In this document: positions 35,801 through 47,962 of the stretch, in pieces
Numbering within the stretch: the stretch's first letter is position 1
Layout of the letters: every line of letters begins with the position of its first letter
Translations under genes and position numbers: made by a program
Assembly (NCBI RefSeq): GCF_029784155.1
Contig: NC_073692.1
Location: 69,638,012-69,702,011 of the forward strand
Direction of reading: 5' to 3'
DNA from: Uranotaenia lowii
Taxonomy: Eukaryota > Arthropoda > Insecta > Diptera > Culicidae
Length of the DNA stretch: 64,000 nucleotides
Notes under the pieces: generated by a model
Seen by the model: only the letters and a program-made list of their open reading frames with translations
Database searches by the model: none
Told to the model about the DNA's origin: nothing

Positions 35801-37689
35801 TTTTGTCATTTTTGTCATTTTTGTCATTTTTGTCATTTTTGTCATTTTTGTCATTTTTGTCATTTTTGTCATTTTTGTCATTTTTGTCATTTTTGTCATT
35901 TTTGTCATTTTTGTCATTTTTGTCATTTTTGTCATTTTTGTCATTTTTGTCATTTTTGTCATTTTTGTCATTTTTGTCATTTTTGTCATTTTTGTCATTT
36001 TTGTCATTTTTGTCATTTTTGTCATTTTTGTCATTTTTGTCATTTTTGTCATTTTTGTCATTTTTGTCATTTTTGTCATTTTTGTCATTTTTGTCATTTT
36101 TGTCATTTTTGTCATTTTTGTCATTTTTGTCATTTTTGTCATTTTTGTCATTTTTGTCATTTTTGTCATTTTTGTCATTTTTGTCATTTTTGTCATTTTT
36201 GTCATTTTTGTCATTTTTGTCATTTTTGTCATTTTTGTCATTTTTGTCATTTTTGTCATTTTTGTCATTTTTGTCATTTTTGTCATTTTTGTCATTTTTG
36301 TCATTTTTGTCATTTTTGTCATTTTTGTCATTTTTGTCATTTTTGTCATTTTTGTCATTTTTGTCATTTTTGTCATTTTTGTCATTTTTGTCATTTTTGT
36401 CATTTTTGTCATTTTTGTCATTTTTGTCATTTTTGTCATTTTTGTCATTTTTGTCATTTTTGTCATTTTTGTCATTTTTGTCATTTTTGTCATTTTTGTC
36501 ATTTTTGTCATTTTTGTCATTTTTGTCATTTTTGTCATTTTTGTCATTTTTGTCATTTTTGTCATTTTTGTCATTTTTGTCATTTTTGTCATTTTTGTCA
36601 TTTTTGTCATTTTTGTCATTTTTGTCATTTTTGTCATTTTTGTCATTTTTGTCATTTTTGTCATTTTTGTCATTTTTGTCATTTTTGTCATTTTTGTCAT
36701 TTTTGTCATTTTTGTCATTTTTGTCATTTTTGTCATTTTTGTCATTTTTGTCATTTTTGTCATTTTTGTCATTTTTGTCATTTTTGTCATTTTTGTCATT
36801 TTTGTCATTTTTGTCATTTTTGTCATTTTTGTCATTTTTGTCATTTTTGTCATTTTTGTCATTTTTGTCATTTTTATCATTTTTGTCATTTTTGTCATTT
36901 TTGTCATTTTTGTCATTTTTGTCATTTTTGTCATTTTTGTCATTTTTGTCATTTTTGTAATTTTTGTCATTTTTGTCATTTTTGTCATTTTTGTCATTTT
37001 TGTCATTTTTGTCATTTTTGTCATTTTTGTCATTTTTGTCATTTTTGTCATTTTTGTCATTTTTGTCATTTTTGTCATTTTTGTCATTTTTGTCATTTTT
37101 GTCATTTTTGTCATTTTTGTCATTTTTGTCATTTTTGTCATTTTTGTCATTTTTGTCATTTTTTTCATTTTTGTCATTTTTGTCATTTTTGTCATTTTTG
37201 TCATTTTTGTCATTTTTGTCATTTTTGTCATTTTTGTCATTTTTGTCATTTTTGTCATTTTTGTCATTTTTGTCATTTTTGTCATTTTTGTCATTTTTGT
37301 CATTTTTGTCATTTTTGTCATTTTTGTCATTTTTGTCATTTTTGTCATTTTTGTCATTTTTGTCATTTTTGTCATTTTTGTCATTTTTGTCATTTTTGTC
37401 ATTTTTGTCATTTTTGTCATTTTTGTCATTTTTGTCATTTTTGTCATTTTTGTCATTTTTGTCATTTTTGTCATTTTTGTCATTTTTGTCATTTTTGTCA
37501 TTTTTGTCATTTTTGTCATTTTTGTCATTTTTGTCATTTTTGTCATTTTTGTCATTTTTGTCATTTTTGTCATTTTTGTCATTTTTGTCATTTTTGTCAT
37601 TTTTGTCATTTTTGTCATTTTTGTCATTTTTGTCATTTTTGTCATTTTTGTCATTTTTGTCATTTTTGTCATTTTTGTCATTTTTGTAA
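32876..37689. repeat. 9-bp satellite, TTTTTGTCA orientation, about 535 units
   Basis: About 4.8 kb of nearly perfect TTTTTGTCA units in constant phase. Only rare substitutions occur (for example CCA at 33034, TAGTCA near 33417 and 33600, TATCA at 36875, TTTCA at 37162). All three forward frames and two reverse frames lack stop codons, giving false open frames up to 1,633 codons of F-C-H, F-L-S or M-T-K triplets. The orientation is reversed relative to the arrays at 1-1310 and 31735-32830. The homogeneity implies recent expansion or gene conversion. Confidence 0.98.
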
Positions 37690-37835
37690 ATTTTTTTTAT
37701 TCTTTGTTATTGTTGTATTTTTTTATCATTTTCGTAATTTTTGTATTTTTTAATAATTTTGTTATTTTGATCAGTTTAGTTATTTATAAATTTTTTGTCA
37801 TTTTTGTCATTTTTGTAATTTTAGTCATTTTTGTC
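37690..37835. repeat. disordered T-rich break within the satellite
   Basis: About 145 bases of T-rich sequence retain traces of the 9-bp words (TTTTCGTAATTTTTGTA) but without strict period. It separates two homogeneous blocks and may be an old array edge trapped between newer expansions. Confidence 0.8.
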
Positions 37836-40800
37836 ATTTTTTGTCATTTTTGTCATTTTTGTCATTTTTGTCATTTTTGTCATTTTTGTCATTTTTGTCA
37901 TTTTTGTCATTTTTGTCATTTTTGTCATTTTTGTCATTTTTGTCATTTTTGTCATTTTTGTCATTTTTGTCATTTTTGTCATTTTTGTCATTTTTGTCAT
38001 TTTTGTCATTTTTGTCATTTTTGTCATTTTTGTCATTTTTGTCATTTTTGTCATTTTTGTCATTTTTGTCATTTTTGTCATTTTTGTCATTTTTGTCATT
38101 TTTGTAATTTTTGTCATTTTTGTCATTTTTGTCATTTTTGTCATTTTTGTCATTTTTGTCATTTTTTGTCATTTTTTGTCATTTTTGTCATTTTTTTTCA
38201 TTTTTGTCATTTTTGTCATTTTTGTCATTTTTGTCATTTTTGTCATTTTTGTCATTTTTGTCATTTTTGTCATTTTTGTCATTTTTGTCATTTTTGTCAT
38301 TTTTGTCATTTTTGTCATTTTTGTCATTTTTGTCATTTTTGTCATTTTTGTCATTTTTGTCATTTTTGTCATTTTTGTCATTTTTGTCATTTTTGTCATT
38401 TTTGTCATTTTTGTCATTTTTGTCATTTTTGTCATTTTTGTCATTTTTGTCATTTTTGTCATTTTTGTCATTTTTGTCATTTTTGTCATTTTTGTCATTT
38501 TTGTCATTTTTGTCATTTTTGTCATTTTTGTCATTTTTGTCATTTTTGTCATTTTTGTCATTTTTGTCATTTTTGTCATTTTTGTCATTTTTGTCATTTT
38601 TGTCATTTTTGTCATTTTTGTCATTTTTGTCATTTTTGTCATTTTTGTCATTTTTGTCATTTTTGTCATTTTTGTCATTTTTGTCATTTTTGTCATTTTT
38701 GTCATTTTTGTCATTTTTATCATTTTTGTCATTTTTGTCATTTTTGTCATTTTTGTCATTTTTGTCATTTTTGTCATTTTTGTCATTTTTGTCATTTTTG
38801 TCATTTTTGTCATTTTTGTCATTTTTGTCATTTTTGTCATTTTTGTCATTTTTGTCATTTTTGTCATTTTTGTCATTTTTGTCATTTTTGTCATTTTTGT
38901 CATTTTTGTCATTTTTGTCATTTTTTGTCATTTTTGTCATTTTTTGTCATTTTTGTCATTTTTGTCATTTTTGGCATTTTCGTCATTTTTGTCATTTTTG
39001 TCATTTTTGTCATTTTTGTCATTTTTGTCATTTTTGTCATTTTTGTCATTTTTGTCATTTTTGTCATTTTTGTCATTTTTGTCATTTTTGTCATTTTTGT
39101 CATTTTTGTCATTTTTGTCATTTTTGTCATTTTTGTCATTTTTGTCATTTTTGTCATTTTTGTCATTTGTGTCATTTTTGTCATTTTTGTCATTTTTGTC
39201 ATTTTTGTCATTTTTGTCATTTTTGTCATTTTTGTCATTTTTGTCATTTTTGTCATTTTTGTCATTTTTGTCATTTTTGTCATTTTTGTCATTTTTGTCA
39301 TTTTTGTCATTTTTGTCATTTTTGTCATTTTTGTCATTTTTGTCATTTTTGTCATTTTTGTCATTTTTGTCATTTTTGTCATTTTTGTCATTTTTGTCAT
39401 TTTTGTCATTTTTGTCATTTTTGTCATTTTTGTCATTTTTGTCATTTTTGTCATTTTTGTCATTTTTGTCATTTTTGTCATTTTTGTCATTTTTGTCATT
39501 TTTGTCATTTTTGTCATTTTTGTCATTTTTGTCATTTTTGTCATTTTTGTCATTTTTGTCATTTTTGTCATTTTTGTCATTTTTGTCATTTTTGTCATTT
39601 TTGTCATTTTCATCATTTTTGTCATTTTTGTCATTTTTGTCATTTTGTGATTTTTGTCATTTTTTGTCATTTTTTGTCATTTTTGTCATTTTTGTCATTT
39701 TTGTCATTTTTGTCATTTTTGTCATTTTTGTCATTTTTGTCATTTTTGTCATTTTTGTCATTTTTGTCATTTTTGTCATTTTTGTCATTTTTGTCATTTT
39801 TGTCATTTTTGTCATTTTTGTCATTTTTGTCATTTTTGTCATTTTTGTCATTTTTGTCATTTTTGTCATTTTTGTCATTTTTGTCATTTTTGTCATTTTT
39901 GTCATTTTTGTCATTTTTGTCATTTTTGTCATTTTTGTCATTTTTGTCATTTTTGTCATTTTTGTCATTTTTGTCATTTTTGTCATTTTTGTCATTTTTG
40001 TCATTTTTGTCATTTTTGTCATTTTTGTCATTTTTGTCATTTTTGTCATTTTTGTCATTTTTGTCATTTTTGTCATTTTTGTCATTTTTGTCATTTTTGT
40101 CATTTTTGTCATTTTTGTCATTTTTGTCATTTTTGTCATTTTTGTCATTTTTGTCATTTTTGTCATTTTTGTCATTTTTGTCATTTTTGTCATTTTTGTC
40201 ATTTTTGTCATTTTTGTCATTTTTGTCATTTTTGTCATTTTTGTCATTTTTGTCATTTTTGTCATTTTTGTCATTTTTGTCATTTTTGTCATTTTTGTCA
40301 TTTTTGTCATTTTTGTCATTTTTGTCATTTTTGTCATTTTTGTCATTTTTGTCATTTTTGTCATTTTTGTCATTTTTGTCATTTTTGTCATTTTTGTCAT
40401 TTTTGTCATTTTTGTCATTTTTGTCATTTTTGTCATTTTTGTCATTTTTGTCATTTTTGTCATTTTTGTCATTTTTGTCATTTTTGTCATTTTTGTCATT
40501 TTTGTCATTTTTGTCATTTTTGTCATTTTTGTCATTTTTGTCATTTTTGTCATTTTTGTCATTTTTGTCATTTTTGTCATTTTTGTCATTTTTGTCATTT
40601 TTGTCATTTTTGTCATTTTTGTCATTTTTGTCATTTTTGCTATTTTTGTCATTTTTGTCATTTTTGTCATTTTTGTCATTTTTGTCATTTTTGTCATTTT
40701 TGTCATTTTTGTCATTTTTGTCATTTTTGTCATTTTTGTCATTTTTGTCATTTTTGTCATTTTTGTCATTTTTGTCATTTTTGTCATTTTTGTCATTTTT

Positions 40801-42437
40801 GTCATTTTTGTCATTTTTGTCATTTTTGTCATTTTTGTCATTTTTGTCATTTTTGTCATTTTTGTCATTTTTGTCATTTTTGTCATTTTTGTCATTTTTG
40901 TCATTTTTGTCATTTTTGTCATTTTTGTCATTTTTGTCATTTTTGTCATTTTTGTCATTTTTGTCATTTTTGTCATTTTTGTCATTTTTGTCATTTTTGT
41001 CATTTTTGTCATTTTTGTCATTTTTGTCATTTTTGTCATTTTTGTCATTTTTGTCATTTTTGTCATTTTTGTCATTTTTGTCATTTTTGTCATTTTTGTC
41101 ATTTTTGTCATTTTTGTCATTTTTGTCATTTTTGTCATTTTTGTCATTTTTGTCATTTTTGTCATTTTTGTCATTTTTGTCATTTTTGTCATTTTTGTCA
41201 TTTTTGTCATTTTTGTCATTTTTGTCATTTTTGTCATTTTTGTCATTTTTGTCATTTTTGTCATTTTTGTCATTTTTGTCATTTTTGTCATTTTTGTCAT
41301 TTTTGTCATTTTTGTCATTTTTGTCATTTTTGTCATTTTTGTCATTTTTGTCATTTTTGTCATTTTTGTCATTTTTGTCATTTTTGTCATTTTTGTCATT
41401 TTTGTCATTTTTGTCATTTTTGTCATTTTTGTCATTTTTGTCATTTTTGTCATTTTTGTCATTTTTGTCATTTTTGTCATTTTTGTCATTTTTGTCATTT
41501 TTGTCATTTTTGTCATTTTTGTCATTTTTGTCATTTTTGTCATTTTTGTCATTTTTGTCATTTTTGTCATTTTTGTCATTTTTGTCATTTTTGTCATTTT
41601 TGTCATTTTTGTCATTTTTGTCATTTTTGTCATTTTTGTCATTTTTGTCATTTTTATCATTTTTATCATTTTTATCATTTTTATCATTTTTATCATTTTT
41701 TTCATTTTTGTCATTTTTTTCATTTTTGTCATTTTTGTCATTTTTGTCATTTTTGTCATTTTTGTCATTTTTGTCATTTTTGTCATTTTTGTCATTTTTG
41801 CCATTTTTGTCATTTTTGTCATTTTTGTCATTTTTGTCATTTTTGTCATTTTTGTCATTTTTGTCATTTTTGTCATTTTTGTCATTTTTGTCATTTTTGT
41901 CATTTTTGTCATTTTTGTCATTTTTGTCATTTTTGTCATTTTTGTCATTTTTGTCATTTTTGTCATTTTTGTCATTTTTGTCATTTTTGTCATTTTTGTC
42001 ATTTTTGTCATTTTTGTCATTTTTGTCATTTTTGTCATTTTTGTCATTTTTGTCATTTTTGTCATTTTTGTCATTTTTGTCATTTTTGTCATTTTTGTCA
42101 TTTTTGTCATTTTTGTCATTTTTGTCATTTTTGTCATTTTTGTCATTTTTGTCGTTTTTGTCGTTTTTGTCATTTTTGTCATTTTTGTCATTTTTGTCAT
42201 TTTTGTCATTTTTGTCATTTTTGTCATTTTTGTCATTTTTGTCATTTTTGTCATTTTTGTCATTTTTGTCATTTTTGTCATTTTTGTCATTTTTGTCATT
42301 TTTGTCATTTTTGTCATTTTTGTCATTTTTGTCATTTTTGTCATTTTTGTCATTTTTGTCATTTTTGTCATTTTTGTCATTTTTGTCATTTTTGTCATTT
42401 TTGTCATTTTTGTCATTTTTGTCATTTTTGTCATTTT
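37836..42437. repeat. 9-bp satellite, second TTTTTGTCA block, about 510 units
   Basis: Homogeneous TTTTTGTCA units interrupted by single-base phase slips (extra T near 37836, 38165, 38175, 38200, 38925 and 38943, and several at 39645-39680). It holds a local cluster of five consecutive TTTTTATCA units at 41653-41697, then two TTTTTTTCA units. The array ends sharply at about 42437. No coding function. Confidence 0.98.
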
Positions 42438-44333
42438 TATCGTTGTCAGCTTGATTATTCAATGGCTGTCTGCTATTTTTGTTGTAATTATAGATTTTGA
42501 ACTTCTGTCTTTCCATGGTAACTACCAAAAATCTTACTCTGTTATTTTGACTTTTTTTAGAAAAACCCTTAATCAAACAAAACCTTCAACGAAATTTAAG
42601 CGAATTCACATGCATGAATCTGCAAGAATGTGCCAGAACAAATCGAAACCTACTTTATTAATTGTGCAATGTATAACAGGAGATTTTCAGCATTGAAAAA
42701 GGTTTCTGGAAAATCACTCTCTAAGAAAGTAAAATTTGTACTTTCGCACTGGTCGGTGGATTGATGAGAGAAATTTGTTTTGCCTCATACACTCCTAAAA
42801 GTTCAAATTTACTCTTGTTAACTTTATTCAAAAATTCTACAAAAATTACTGATGAGCTTTGGACCAAGACGATGCTTTTCAGATTCCAGGGTTTGGGAAA
42901 TTCAACAATGACTCCGAATCGATATGCTGTTTTGGTAAATTTAATACGATCATTCCTTCTTAGTGATTCTATTGTTCTTACGATATACCTTCTTAAATGT
43001 TTGCTGGGATGTTTGAAGAAGTTTGAATTGCCTATCTATTTTATGTATTGAGAAGAATTTTTTTTTTCTATGTTTATGAAGAATAGGTACCTAAATATTT
43101 ATTCAAAAAACTTGTAAGAGATAAAATTTTATCTTTCAGCTGATCGACACACAGTTTCACTAAAATCCTAGGCTGATTTTACTTTTAATTTTAGCGTCTT
43201 TTTAATTGTCTTTTTGGTTGTTATTAAAGTGCTCTTTAAATAAATTTCAAAGTACCGTAAAAATTGTAGGAATGGCAAGGATTTCAGAATATGTTCATTT
43301 CCTGCTGTTCGCTGGTTTCAAAATTAGGAATACAAGTAACACCTAGTTTAAAACAAAAATAAATAAAATAAAGCGAATTAAATGATAAAAATAACAAAAA
43401 TGAGTTAAATGATAATCATTGTCTCAAAATAAGGACAAAAATTGCAGTCCTGGAAAGTCGATTTTTGGTCAAATTTTTTTTTTCGTAATAGATCTCGACG
43501 TTCTATGCTTTCGATAGAGATTGGGAGATAATATAAGATCTGCGATCTAGAGCCTACCTAGATGGAACCAGTTCATTTCAGGTAATATAACGCCATGCAA
43601 GCAAATTCTATTTGCTCTAAAAAATATCTACTGCTTCACTTTTGTTTCCGTGATATATTTGGTAAACAAGTTTGTTGTAAACACTCCATATAAATAAATT
43701 TTCACTCTGATTACATATCAATTCATTTTTATTCCCTGCACGTGGGAAACAAATAGCCATTATCATAAGTCTGCGGAAATCGTCGAAATCCTCGCTTTAG
43801 TGATTCCCGGTACCTATTGGTTGTAGACGAAGAGACAGTGTGGAAGCTGCAAGGCTGTCGTATGCATAATTCGTTCTAATGGCAGACATTAGCCTAGGCA
43901 TCAAGTGAACAGTAGAATAGTTACGACGAGTGTAGACAACGCAGCGTTACACATTTGATGAGCGGGAAACCACTTTCCCATGATCCGCTAATTTGGTTAT
44001 TTTCCCTAGACCTAATGCGGATTGTTAAAACCGAGTCTCAGTTTGTTTTGAGTCGTTCGACTCGATATAACTGGCAAAGTTCGTTTTATTGTAGGCGCAA
44101 ACGTTCGTTTAGAAGGGTTGTAAAGCGTGCGCCAGCAAACTAAACCCACGCGAATTGTAGTGAACCATAACTAGTCAATAACTGAGTCATTTAGCTGGAA
44201 TACTAAGTTTAAGGCTTTTCAGCCTGATACTGATTGAAAGATCCTGGATGATTGATCGATTTACCGCTTATATCCGGTAAGAGACAGTAATCGCGCGATT
44301 GATATTTGTTACGGAACGATAACGATGTTTCAA
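42438..44333. other. intergenic DNA between satellite and trypsin
   Basis: No recognised gene. The frame at 42761-43051 has no identifiable domain. The last 500 bases before the trypsin start are less AT-rich and look like upstream regulatory DNA. Confidence 0.45.
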
Positions 44334-44456
44334 AGATAAGAACAATCAACGATGAAAATCAAAGAGGATAATTCTTATTTATCAATTCCGTACAAGAGGT
44401 TTGATTATTGATATCAAGTATAAAAGCACAAGTCTGAGTGATTGTGCCTGTTAGTT
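44334..44456 (+). promoter_or_regulatory. trypsin core promoter with GATA-type site
   Basis: A TATA box TATAAAAG at 44419-44426 is followed by an initiator-like TTAGTT (44451-44456, start near 44453), the usual 30-odd base spacing. It lies about 55 bases before the ATG, giving a short leader. AGATAAG at 44334-44340 and CGATAA at 44318 are GATA-factor words. GATA factors drive midgut protease genes in mosquitoes, so midgut expression is plausible but inferred. Confidence 0.65.
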
Positions 44457-44508
44457 TTGAATAATTGATTCAGTGCAATAGGATTCTAGTACTTATCTAA
44501 GGTGAAAG

Positions 44509-45042
44509 ATGGCCCGGTGTCTTTATTCTTTCCTGTGCGTCGCACTTTTTCTCGTGAGCTGTAGTGCTCTACCGGATCCCAAAAAAGTTCGCGCTCGCTC
44601 TCGCCCTCGTTACGAGACTGCTCCAACAACTCCTTCAGTGCCAGGAGCTCCACGAATCGTCGGAGGATTCCAGATTGACATTTCCGATGCTCCGTACCAA
44701 ATTTCGTTGCAATCTTTCGGAAGTCACATTTGTGGTGGATCCATCATCGCCAGAAAATGGATTCTAACGGCAGCCCACTGTACCGATGGAAGAACCGTTT
44801 TCAGCCTTCGAATCCGAGTCGGTTCCAGCAGACATGCCCGAGGTGGTGTGCTGATGAGAATCAAGAGAATTATACAGCATCCGGAGTACGACGATAGCAC
44901 AATCGACTACGATTATTCGCTGCTGGAGCTGGCAAACAACATAGCCCTTTCGAAAAACGCTCAACCGGTCGCACTTCCGGAACAGGATGAATCCTATATG
45001 GATGATACGCTGTGTAAAATTTCCGGCTGGGGTCTTACTCAG
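44509..45042 (+). CDS. trypsin-like serine protease, exon 1
   Basis: This exon encodes residues 1-178 of a 276-residue S1 (chymotrypsin-fold) protease secreted into, most likely, the gut lumen. It holds a signal peptide (hydrophobic to about residue 20, ending SCSA); a propeptide rich in Arg, Pro and Thr; the activation site after Arg49 (PGAPR/IVGG); catalytic His90 in LTAAHC; and catalytic Asp135 in YDYSLLEL. The exon ends after ISGWGLTQ at a consensus donor CAG/GTAAGC in phase 0. The start is the only ATG giving a signal peptide, preceded by AAAG. The start of the mature enzyme (IVGGFQID) is typical of mosquito trypsins. Function: endoproteolysis after Lys/Arg, probably dietary protein digestion. 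The partner exon begins at 58188. Confidence 0.93.
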
Positions 45043-45179
45043 GTAAGCTTTTATGCTTTGAAAATAACAAATTAAGTTTTCATTCTTCAGAACACTAAAA
45101 ATGATAGGTCTAAATATTTAAAGTTTAAAAAAAAGAATAGGAAAATATGAATTATACCATATTAAATATGAAATACCTA

Positions 45180-45395
45180 TGTATTCTGATTCAGAATTCG
45201 AATTCTTGATTCATTTTCGAAATTTGGCCTCTGATGTCGGCCTCCAAATTATGCATTCTGAATTGAGAATTATGCATTCTAAGTTCTGCTTTCTGATGCT
45301 GGTTCCAAATAACTAATTGTAAATTTCGGTTTTAAATTCTAAATTCTGAATTCTGAAATTCTGTTCTAAACACTGATTCTCAGTCTTATGCGTAT
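45180..45395. repeat. degenerate ATTCTGAA-type simple repeat
   Basis: Many imperfect copies of TTCTGAATTC / AATTCTGAA words in loose tandem. It is non-coding low-complexity sequence in the trypsin intron. Confidence 0.6.
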
Positions 45396-45520
45396 TCTGT
45401 CTAAAACGAAAGCTTTTCAAGAGTATATTCTGCCACTCATGTATCTTACTGATTTAAAATTTTTTACAGGTTGGACTCGATTACTACGTATACTCGATAA
45501 TCAGGTTTACCGATTATCCG

Positions 45521-46655
45521 TAGGGGAGAATGGGGATACTTGATCCATTTTTTCTTATTTTCATCATTTTTTTTTTAACTTTTGCAAATGACAGCGTCTA
45601 ATTTCAAGTTTATATGCTGCAAAAGTTAGATCGTTACATGATCCCGTAGATGAACTAGAAGCGTTTTCGTGGGACTAAAAACTGATATTTTGAAAGTTAA
45701 ATGAGACTTGATGCTTTATTAAAGGAGACTTGATCCTTCAATCAGGGTGCCCTATGCTTTGACAAAAATCATGCAAAATCTAAAGGTTAAAGTTCCATTG
45801 ACTTTTTTGGTCAAATTAGGTTTCATTTCACAATTTATAAGTGCCAGACAAAAAGAATTCTAAAAGGTTTTTTTCTACCCTAAAATGATTGCATACTTAA
45901 AGGCGCAATTTTCTTACTTTTAGATAAAAGCACTTTTTTGAGTCCTTTTACTAGATAAATATAAGTCATTGGATTAATACTAATAAAATCAAGATTGGGA
46001 ATAATAAATATCCATTTCGAAGAAAAATATATCTTTTCAGACTCCAGGGATCAAGTGAACCCATAACATAGTTACACATATGTACATTTTGGTAAACTTT
46101 TTCTTAATAAAATTGAGAGTTTACTGTTGCTTTGATTGGCAGTTAAGTATAACTGATTGACATATTGAAATATATCTATATTGTTATTATTTTTTTTTTT
46201 TGTGTGTGGGAAACATGTTAAAGTGATAAAAAAAGATCTTCAAGTCACAATTTCTTAGATTTTTCAAACAAAGTGCAATAACTCAAACAAATTTTTATTG
46301 TGATCACAGGTTTGTTATTTTGTACTGTTTGACTTTTTTTTCTAGAACATTTGATCTATGAAGCTCTTGGGATCAAAGGGGTGCAAGTGCCTTAATGATA
46401 GCTTCGCGCTTCTAAGTTGTGAAGGTGCTCGATTTTTCATATGTTTTTCGAATTCGAGCAATTTTAATTCAATCAAAAAAGTGTTAAAAAAAAAACAATC
46501 TGAGTTTTGCACCAGATGTACATTGAAACATGAAGAATCGTTAGGTATACATAACTCAATTTTGTTGATTTTGGCTCTGGCACCCCTCTGATACTGAAGG
46601 CCTCCTACGTAAGACATTCCAGTTTCGAGATATAGCCAAGGAATCAAGTATCTTA
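45521..46655 (-). repeat. interspersed repeat, copy 2
   Basis: One end is TAGGGGAGAATGGGGATACT. The other end contains GGAATCAAGTATCTT, an inverted relative (TACTTGATCC versus TACTTGATTCC), suggesting inverted termini. Internal blocks match 6040-6840 in reverse orientation (for example AAAGGCGCAATTTTC and GAAAAATATATCTTTT). No conserved frame. Confidence 0.6.
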
Positions 46656-47784
46656 GCAGTCTTAGATACTTGAATCTAAGTACAAGTAGGCTAAATGATC
46701 TCGAGTTGAGCTAGCCGAAATCTGATCTTGAGCGGAACTATTTAAGGGAAAACTGTACAAGACGCACCAGCGGGGTAAGATGGTAATTTCATTATTTTTC
46801 AAAAATATCCCAATTAATGGCTACGAATGAAGTTTTTATTTGTTTTTTTTTTTTGCGGCAAACAAGCTTCTCTATCATGTCTTAGGTGAAAATTTCATCA
46901 AAACTACTTAAATTATTAGAAACAGAAGGTTAACTCGAATCAGCGTGAAACTTGTAATTTTTCATGATTATCATTTAATGTTTAAGGCAAACCAGACTGC
47001 GCAGATTTACAAAATTTCAGCTTTTCTTTTTTCCAATCCAGCCCCTTCGGATGACTATAATAATTTTTTTATATTTCATTTAATTTTCACTAAATTCAAA
47101 TAAAAATAATCATATCAAAATTGGGGCAGAGAGTTCTGGTCTGGTACGCTGTGACAATAATTTACATTAATTTTTGGTTCTATTCGAACTTCATTTAAGT
47201 ACATCTTTTCTGTCCCTAAAACCGACATAAGAAAAATAGAAAGGTGCTGCATACATTCAGGGGTAAAAACTGGCATAAGGCAGCGCACGTACCGGTTGGT
47301 TTTGGAAGCTATGATTTCTACTCAAGATCAAAAATGATTCCACTCAATATCATATTTCAAATTTAAAAACTACGCAATTAATTTATACTTGATGGAAAAC
47401 TCGTTACAAATCCCGTATAATGCTTTTTAATGAGTTTAACTACCATTTTAGTTATTAAGAATCAATTCATAACGTCAGCAAGATTGGTGAAAATTGCAGC
47501 AGAAAAGGAGTATGTTTTTCAAGCTGCTAAACATATTATTTCATTCCATAAAGTTTAGCAAAAATGACAAAGCTTGTATGAAAAAAATTTGAAAAAGTGC
47601 CGAGAACTTATGAAGTTTAGTCATAAATAATTTCAGAATTAGAATCAATCTTAATTGCCGTTACTTTTCGAATTTTAAGAAACTCTCATTGAAAGAGGTT
47701 GTTCTTGAATTTGAAATTTCAATTAAAAACGATCTAACATACAAAAATATTAATAATTTTCACGATAAATTTCTTCGATTCTGC
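46656..47784. other. AT-rich intron DNA, unassigned
   Basis: No recognised element boundaries or coding sequence. A relic-like segment near 46750-46790 (GCACCAGCGGGGTAAGATGG) and another at 47270-47300 may be fragments of further repeats. Confidence 0.4.
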
Positions 47785-47787
47785 TAA

Positions 47788-47811
47788 GTGTAGCAAAGCA
47801 CACCAGGTCAG
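47788..47811 (+). mobile_element. Helitron-like 3' terminus relic
   Basis: GTGTAGCAAAGCACACCAGG resembles the hairpin end of the intact Helitron at 54575-54603 (GGTGTTGCAAAGCACACCGG), with the same GCAAAGCACACC core and stem-loop. The terminal CTAG is lost. No partner 5' end was identified. Confidence 0.55.
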
Positions 47812-47849
47812 AAATTTTATAATACATAAGGATTCAATTGGTAGTATAG

Positions 47850-47962
47850 TGTTGAAAACCTATCCGATTTACTTGTGGTTGATGTTAACACTCGAGCTCG
47901 AACTCAAGGAAATCGGTTCGGGAAATAATTGTTTTATCAACTGAGCTAAATACCTAATGTTT
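47850..47962 (-). mobile_element. tRNA-derived SINE, second copy of family at 9105
   Basis: The minus strand reads TTTAGCTCAGTTGATAAAAC (A box), GAGTTCGAGCTCG (B box) and then GTTAACATCAACCACA...CGGATAGG, parallel to the copy at 9105-9232 including the non-tRNA tail. The copies are diverged by many substitutions. Confidence 0.68.

Noticed and set aside
32852..42696. Open frames of up to 1,633 codons (F-C-H, F-L-S, M-T-K, N-D-K repeats)
   Set aside because: They follow automatically from a 9-base unit with no stop in three forward and two reverse frames. There is no promoter, no codon bias and overlapping frames on both strands.
42761..43051. 96-codon plus-strand frame after the satellite
   Set aside because: No recognisable domain, atypical AT-rich codons, no promoter or splice evidence.
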